The notes under the pieces: model-generated
Databases searched by the model: none
Told to the model about the DNA's origin: nothing
What the model saw: only the letters and a program-made list of their open reading frames with translations
In this document: one piece after another, positions 7,232-10,782 of the stretch
How positions within the stretch are numbered: the stretch's first letter is position 1
Layout: each line of letters starts with the position of its first letter
Position numbers and translations under genes: made by a program
Origin: Bacteroidales bacterium
Lineage (GTDB): Bacteria > Bacteroidota > Bacteroidia > Bacteroidales > P3
Direction: 5' to 3'
Assembly (NCBI GenBank): GCA_900769785.1
Contig: CAAGHV010000096.1
Span: 1-10,782 of the forward strand
Length of the DNA stretch: 10,782 nucleotides

Positions 7232-7239
7232 CAAAGTAA
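7232..7239 (-). promoter_or_regulatory. Putative -7 box for acpP
   Basis: The minus strand reads TTACTTTG followed by CAC, one mismatch from TAnnTTTG and close to the common Bacteroidetes form ending TTTGC. It is about 33 nt upstream of the acpP ATG at 7199. A clear -33 TTTG is not seen. Confidence 0.45.
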
Positions 7240-7462
7240 CGAAAAAAAACTCACATAAACTAGTTTTTTTATATTTTTCTTTATTTACAAATGATAATAT
7301 ACTAATTTACAGAATGTTGGAAAAAAGTTTTTTTTTCAAATAAGAACACATATACAAAATATTATATATCAAAGCATTAAAGCTTAAATAAATAGATAAT
7401 CCACTGTATTACAATAGAAAATAAAAATATGCTTTTTTCAGTGTTTTTTCAAATAAAAATCT

Positions 7463-7470
7463 TATTTTTG
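7463..7470 (+). promoter_or_regulatory. Putative -7 box for purN and downstream genes
   Basis: TATTTTTG fits TAnnTTTG exactly and is followed by CAATG, as is the box at 20-27. Transcription starting near 7477 would leave a leader of about 130 nt. No exact -33 TTTG is found at 19-21 nt upstream. Confidence 0.45.
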
Positions 7471-7609
7471 CAATGTTTTTTGAGAAAAGAATAAACATTA
7501 CAACAAAAACCCATATAATTGACTGAAAACAATACAATTATAAAGAAAAATTAAAGAAAAATAGAAAAATTATATTACTAATAATCAACTAAATAAAAAA
7601 ATAAAAAAA

Positions 7610-8209
7610 ATGGAAAACAAAATCAATATTGCAATCTTTGGTAGTGGCAATGGTTCCAATGCTCAACACATAAGCGAATATTTTGCTAATAATAATAAAG
7701 TAAATATATCTACTTTCATAGCAAATAAAAAAGATGCCTATATCATAGAACGAGCACAAAAGTTAGGAATACCATGTCGTATTTTTAACCGTAATGATTT
7801 CTACTATACCAATAACGTTGTGGACTATCTCAAAGAAATGGAGATTGATATTATTGTTTTAGCAGGTTTTTTATGGCTAATACCGGAGAACATCTTACAA
7901 GCTTACCCTCAACGCATTATCAACATACATCCAGCATTACTACCACTATATGGAGGTAAAGGAATGTATGGAATGAATGTACACCAAGCTGTTATAGATA
8001 ATAAAGAAGTCGAAAGTGGCATAACTATTCATTTCGTAAACGATAAGTACGATGAAGGCACAACAATATTTCAAGCTAAATGTAATATTACACCTAACGA
8101 TACTGCAGAAACATTAGCTCAAAAAATACATCTTTTGGAATACGAACATTTTCCAAAAACAATCGAAAACGTTATTAACAATATTCTATACAATAATAAA
8201 GATAAATAA
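7610..8209 (+). CDS. purN: Phosphoribosylglycinamide formyltransferase (GART)
   Basis: A 199-residue cytoplasmic enzyme transferring the formyl group of 10-formyltetrahydrofolate to GAR, the third step of de novo purine synthesis. The phosphate-binding loop GSGNGSN is at 11-17. The catalytic triad known from E. coli PurN (Asn, His, Asp) corresponds to N105 and H107 in NIHPALLP (105-112) and D148 in NDKYDEG (144-150). The folate-side segment VLAGFLWLIP is at 83-92. Length is normal. Residues 115-125 (GGKGMYGMNVH) match the GGKGMYG form typical of PurN, which separates it from methionyl-tRNA formyltransferase and PurU. The ATG at 7610 follows an A-rich tract without Shine-Dalgarno. A glycosyltransferase gene starts 35 nt downstream on the same strand, so read-through is possible although the functions are unrelated. 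Confidence 0.97.
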   Translation: MENKINIAIFGSGNGSNAQHISEYFANNNKVNISTFIANKKDAYIIERAQKLGIPCRIFNRNDFYYTNNVVDYLKEMEIDIIVLAGFLWLIPENILQAYPQRIINIHPALLPLYGGKGMYGMNVHQAVIDNKEVESGITIHFVNDKYDEGTTIFQAKCNITPNDTAETLAQKIHLLEYEHFPKTIENVINNILYNNKDK

Positions 8210-8244
8210 CGTTATTTCACAGAGACGATACTAAAAATAAAAAC

Positions 8245-9369
8245 ATGAGAATAGCAGTAAATACACGCTTGTTTCTACATAACAAATTGGATGGAATAGG
8301 ATGGTTTGGCGTTGAGACAATGAAACGTATCACACAAAATCACCCCGAACACGAGTTTTTCTTTTTCTTCGACCGCAAACCAAGTTCGGAATTCTTATTC
8401 TCATCTAATATAAACCCCATAGTCCTACATCCTCAAGCACGACATCCAATATTATGGTATCTGTTTTTCGAACATAGTATTACATATGCCCTTAAAAAAT
8501 ATAAAATAGACATTTTCCTATCTCCCGATGGTTGGATTTCACTAAACACTAAAGTACCAACATTAACAGTAATTCATGATTTAAACTTTGAACACTATCC
8601 TAATTTTTTATCAAAATCACACCAAAGATATATGAAGCATTACTTTCATCGTTTTGCACACAAAGCAACACGAATTGCTACTGTATCTGAATTTTCCAAA
8701 CAAGATATTGCTAAAACATACAATATTGCAAAATCTAAAATAGATGTTGTATACAATGGTTCTCATGCCAATTATCACCCTTATTCTGAAGAAATAAAGA
8801 ACGCTATTAGAAATAAATATACCGATGGCAATCCTTTCTTTATTTTCATAGGCACCATACTTATGCGAAAAAATTTAGCCAACTTATTCCGTGCATTCGA
8901 TATATTTAAAGAACATAATAAAAACAAAATAAAATTGGTGATCGTTGGTTCCAAAAAATGGTGGAAAGGTGAAATAGAGGACACCTACAACTCTATGAGA
9001 CATAAAGATGACGTAATATTTATGGGCAGAGTAGAACCCGAGGAATTAGGGAAAATGCTTTCTGCCGCATTAGCACTAACATACATATCATTCTTCGAAG
9101 GATTTGGCATCCCAATATTAGAAAGTTTTTACGCCGAAACACCTGTAATAACATCCAAAACCACATCTATGCCTGAAGTAGCAGGAGACGGAGCTTTACT
9201 TGTCGATCCATTTTCGCTAGAAGAAATAGTTAACGCTATGAATCAAATATCAACAGATAGCGAATTACAGCAAATTTTGATTGAAAAAGGGAAAATACAA
9301 CGCAACAAATTTAGTTGGGATTTAACTGCTGAAAAACTATGGCAAAGTATTCTAAGAACAATCGAATAA
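8245..9369 (+). CDS. GT4-type glycosyltransferase
   Basis: A 374-residue GT-B-fold retaining glycosyltransferase of family GT4, which moves a sugar from a nucleotide-sugar donor to an acceptor, usually for surface polysaccharide or glycan assembly. The N-terminal acceptor domain begins MRIAVNTRLF and contains the GIGWFGVE loop (17-24) and TVIHDLNFEHYP (108-119). The linker TRIATVSEFSKQDI (142-155) is typical. The donor domain contains FIGTILMRKNL (201-211, the residue group that binds the donor phosphates), GRVEPEEL (261-268) and the EX7E signature, E285 and E293 in EGFGIPILE. There is no signal peptide or membrane span, so it should act at the cytoplasmic face. Donor and acceptor cannot be read from sequence. 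It lies 35 nt after purN, and its last 31 nt overlap the next gene, implying translational coupling. No other polysaccharide genes are nearby. Confidence 0.92.
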   Translation: MRIAVNTRLFLHNKLDGIGWFGVETMKRITQNHPEHEFFFFFDRKPSSEFLFSSNINPIVLHPQARHPILWYLFFEHSITYALKKYKIDIFLSPDGWISLNTKVPTLTVIHDLNFEHYPNFLSKSHQRYMKHYFHRFAHKATRIATVSEFSKQDIAKTYNIAKSKIDVVYNGSHANYHPYSEEIKNAIRNKYTDGNPFFIFIGTILMRKNLANLFRAFDIFKEHNKNKIKLVIVGSKKWWKGEIEDTYNSMRHKDDVIFMGRVEPEELGKMLSAALALTYISFFEGFGIPILESFYAETPVITSKTTSMPEVAGDGALLVDPFSLEEIVNAMNQISTDSELQQILIEKGKIQRNKFSWDLTAEKLWQSILRTIE

Positions 9370-10520
9370 GAAGTAAAAAATATCATATATTTGCAGTTCT
9401 ACTCTGCATATTTACATCATATTGTTTTTCGAGCTATGCACAAGCTCCCGATGAAAATTTAATATACAATCCAAGCTTTGAATCATATCAAGATTGCCCA
9501 CGAAAAATTGATGCATTAGGAATTCTAACCATAGTAGATGCATGGTTTCAACCAACCAATGGTTCTGCTGACTACTTCAACACTTGCGGAATGAAAGAAT
9601 GTTTCGTTCCAAATAACAAACTTGGAATACAAGAACCCCATTCAGGTAATGGATATTGCGGAATATATTGTTCTAAAACAGAATACCGAGAATATCTCCA
9701 AACGCAACTAAAACGTCCTCTAAAAGCAGGTGAAAAATATAGACTTACATTTCACGTAAGTTTGTCCGAATATTCGGCTGGTTCTGTTGCCACAATAGGA
9801 GGTGTATTTTCAAAATATCGATTATTCGATACTATAAAATCTGTACTTATGCTGAAAGAAGAACGAAAAATAAGTAAAACTATCACTCAGATAACATCAA
9901 CATATTATACACCTCAAGTTGTAAATAACTATGATAATATACTAATAAATACTAAAGATTGGGATACAATTTCTGGAGAATTCATAGCAGAAGGTGGGGA
10001 AGAATACCTTACAATTGGCAACTTCTTTCCTGCTTCACATTCAAATATTACAGACTTAGATTCACTAACATACCTTCTTCCTGGAGCTTACTACTACATA
10101 GATGATATATCTCTATACTGCCTAACATGCCCACCTCCATATGATCCACCAAAAGACACTACAAACTATCAAATAGGAAATGTATTCATACTTAAAAATA
10201 TCTTTTTTGACTTTGATAAAAGTAATCTTCTACAACAATCATACAACGAACTACAAAAATTAGTAGAAATACTAGAAGAGCACCCCTCTATGAAGATAGA
10301 AATAGGAGGACATACCGATAATAAAGGAGCAATAGAATACAACCAACGTTTATCAGAAAACAGAGCAAAATCTGTTGTAAAATATCTAATTAACAGAGGC
10401 ATCAACGAAAGTCGGCTCAAATATAAAGGCTACGGCGAACTAAGTCCAATAGACAACAATGACACAGAAATAGGTCGTTTCAACAATAGAAGAGTAGAAT
10501 TTAAAGTTATTGATTTATAA
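9339..10520 (+). CDS. Secreted OmpA-domain envelope protein with N-terminal beta-sandwich-like region
   Basis: A 393-residue exported protein. Residues 1-36 look like a signal peptide: a basic start (MAKYSKNNRIRSKK), a hydrophobic core and a likely type I cleavage after SSYAQA. There is no lipobox. Residues about 40-262 form a beta-rich region opening NLIYNPSFESY and closing YYYIDDISLYCL, the usual edges of a galactose-binding/carbohydrate-module-like jelly roll, with cysteines at 53, 83, 88, 107, 111, 261 and 264. A short Pro-rich linker (PPPYDPPKD, 265-273) leads to an OmpA C-terminal peptidoglycan-binding domain (about 283-393) with FFDFDKSNL, GGHTDNKG, RLSENRAKSVVKYL and NRRVEFKV. D327 and R342 sit where peptidoglycan-binding Asp and Arg occur in OmpA. 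There is no N-terminal OmpA beta-barrel. The start overlaps the glycosyltransferase by 31 nt. No later in-frame ATG preserves the signal peptide, so I keep it. Probably periplasmic or outer-membrane associated. Confidence 0.88.
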   Translation: MAKYSKNNRIRSKKYHIFAVLLCIFTSYCFSSYAQAPDENLIYNPSFESYQDCPRKIDALGILTIVDAWFQPTNGSADYFNTCGMKECFVPNNKLGIQEPHSGNGYCGIYCSKTEYREYLQTQLKRPLKAGEKYRLTFHVSLSEYSAGSVATIGGVFSKYRLFDTIKSVLMLKEERKISKTITQITSTYYTPQVVNNYDNILINTKDWDTISGEFIAEGGEEYLTIGNFFPASHSNITDLDSLTYLLPGAYYYIDDISLYCLTCPPPYDPPKDTTNYQIGNVFILKNIFFDFDKSNLLQQSYNELQKLVEILEEHPSMKIEIGGHTDNKGAIEYNQRLSENRAKSVVKYLINRGINESRLKYKGYGELSPIDNNDTEIGRFNNRRVEFKVIDL

Positions 10521-10526
10521 ATACTC

Positions 10527-10754
10527 CTACTCTTTTTTACCTCTATTTACAATCTTTTGCATTTTATCTGTAATATATACAGTAAATATTGGAAACATCA
10601 TCATTCCAAAAGCAGCTAAAAGTACCGATAGTAATTTCCCTACAACTGTAACAGCATATACATTAGAGCCTACAGTAGTTGCATCCATAAATGCCCACCA
10701 CAATGCATCACTATAACTCTGTACTAATACATTTATAGGCTTTTCCACCACATA
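10527..10754 (-). CDS. K+-channel-like pore protein, C-terminal fragment cut by contig end
   Basis: About 75 C-terminal residues of a membrane protein. A pore helix (SYSDALWWAFMDA), the filter-like TTVGSN and a following membrane helix (VVGKLLSVLLAAFGMMMFPIFTVYIT) match the P-loop plus inner helix of two-transmembrane or voltage-gated-like K+ channels (Ion_trans_2). The canonical filter TVGYG is TVGSN here, so ion selectivity is uncertain. The short tail KIVNRGKKE means no large cytoplasmic regulatory domain follows the pore. The first in-window start-like codon (GTG at 10751) is not trusted: the frame is open to the adapter junction and the preceding helices are missing. The gene is convergent with the OmpA-domain gene, separated by 6 bp, with no terminator visible between them. 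Confidence 0.8.
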   Translation of the reverse strand, partial: YVVEKPINVLVQSYSDALWWAFMDATTVGSNVYAVTVVGKLLSVLLAAFGMMMFPIFTVYITDKMQKIVNRGKKE

Positions 10755-10755
10755 A

Positions 10756-10782
10756 AGATCGGAAGAGCGTCGTGTAGGGAAA
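10756..10782. other. Illumina TruSeq adapter sequence (contamination)
   Basis: The last 27 bases begin AGATCGGAAGAGCGTCGTGT and continue TAGGGAAA. This is the reverse complement of the Illumina TruSeq universal adapter end. It is library-derived read-through left on the contig, not genomic DNA. Base 10756 (A) may be shared with the genome. Any reading frame or motif extending past 10755 is artificial. Confidence 0.98.

Larger units (their letters stand above)
7200..7609. other. Divergent AT-rich intergenic region between acpP and purN
   Basis: These 410 bp hold no convincing gene. They are strongly AT-rich with many homopolymer runs, including T9 near 7328-7336. TTTTTTCAAATAA occurs twice, at 7331-7343 and 7444-7456, the second copy just before the purN -7 box. 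Candidate promoters for acpP (minus) and purN (plus) are listed separately. The last 50 bases before purN are almost only A and T, typical of unstructured Bacteroidetes translation starts without Shine-Dalgarno. Confidence 0.7.

Noticed and set aside
7321..7456. Homopolymer runs and two TTTTTTCAAATAA copies as a regulatory repeat or origin.
   Set aside because: Only two copies occur in very AT-rich DNA, without DnaA boxes or ordered spacing, so chance is sufficient.
10510..10716. A plus-strand ORF of 68 codons over the end of the window.
   Set aside because: It is antisense to the channel fragment, whose reading frame has clear family motifs.
10527..10751. Taking the GTG at 10751 as the true start of the channel gene.
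   Set aside because: The frame stays open upstream to the adapter at 10756, and a channel needs at least one membrane helix before the pore. The gene is truncated by the contig end.

Overview
This looks like a chromosomal contig from a Bacteroidota genome, most likely order Bacteroidales. The support is: proteins of Bacteroidales type (a fused PyrK/GltD-like oxidoreductase, an arginase-fold protein, a ComEC without a nuclease domain, purN divergent from acpP); AT-rich intergenic DNA; frequent ATA isoleucine codons; A-rich leaders without Shine-Dalgarno sequences; and several boxes matching the Bacteroidetes -7 element TAnnTTTG. I cannot name the genus.

Layout. 1-124: leader with a -7 box, a perfect 10-bp inverted repeat and a T8 run. 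125-2395 (+): fused flavin/Fe-S oxidoreductase resembling NfnA-NfnB. 2407-2450: strong bidirectional terminator. 2483-4022 (-): MmcQ/YjbR-family protein and, upstream of it, an arginase-fold protein lacking several metal ligands, probably co-transcribed. 4152-5825 (+): short ComEC/Rec2 channel. 6072-7199 (-): rnc and acpP, with fabF, which normally sits between them in Bacteroidales, absent and a GC-richer hairpin element in the gap. 7200-7609: AT-rich divergent promoter region. 7610-10520 (+): purN, a GT4 glycosyltransferase and an OmpA-domain envelope protein that overlaps the glycosyltransferase by 31 nt. 10527-10754 (-): C-terminal part of a K+-channel-like pore protein with an unusual selectivity filter. 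10756-10782: Illumina adapter, not genome.

Most genes are housekeeping (redox, fatty-acid carrier, RNA processing, purine synthesis, DNA uptake, envelope). I see no mobile element, CRISPR array, tRNA or rRNA, and no convincing new multi-gene system. The points most worth a second look are the missing fabF with its hairpin element, the metal-ligand-poor arginase homologue, the TVGSN pore filter, and the leader structure before the first gene. The adapter end matters for data quality: the last gene is cut by the contig edge and no base from 10756 on should be trusted.
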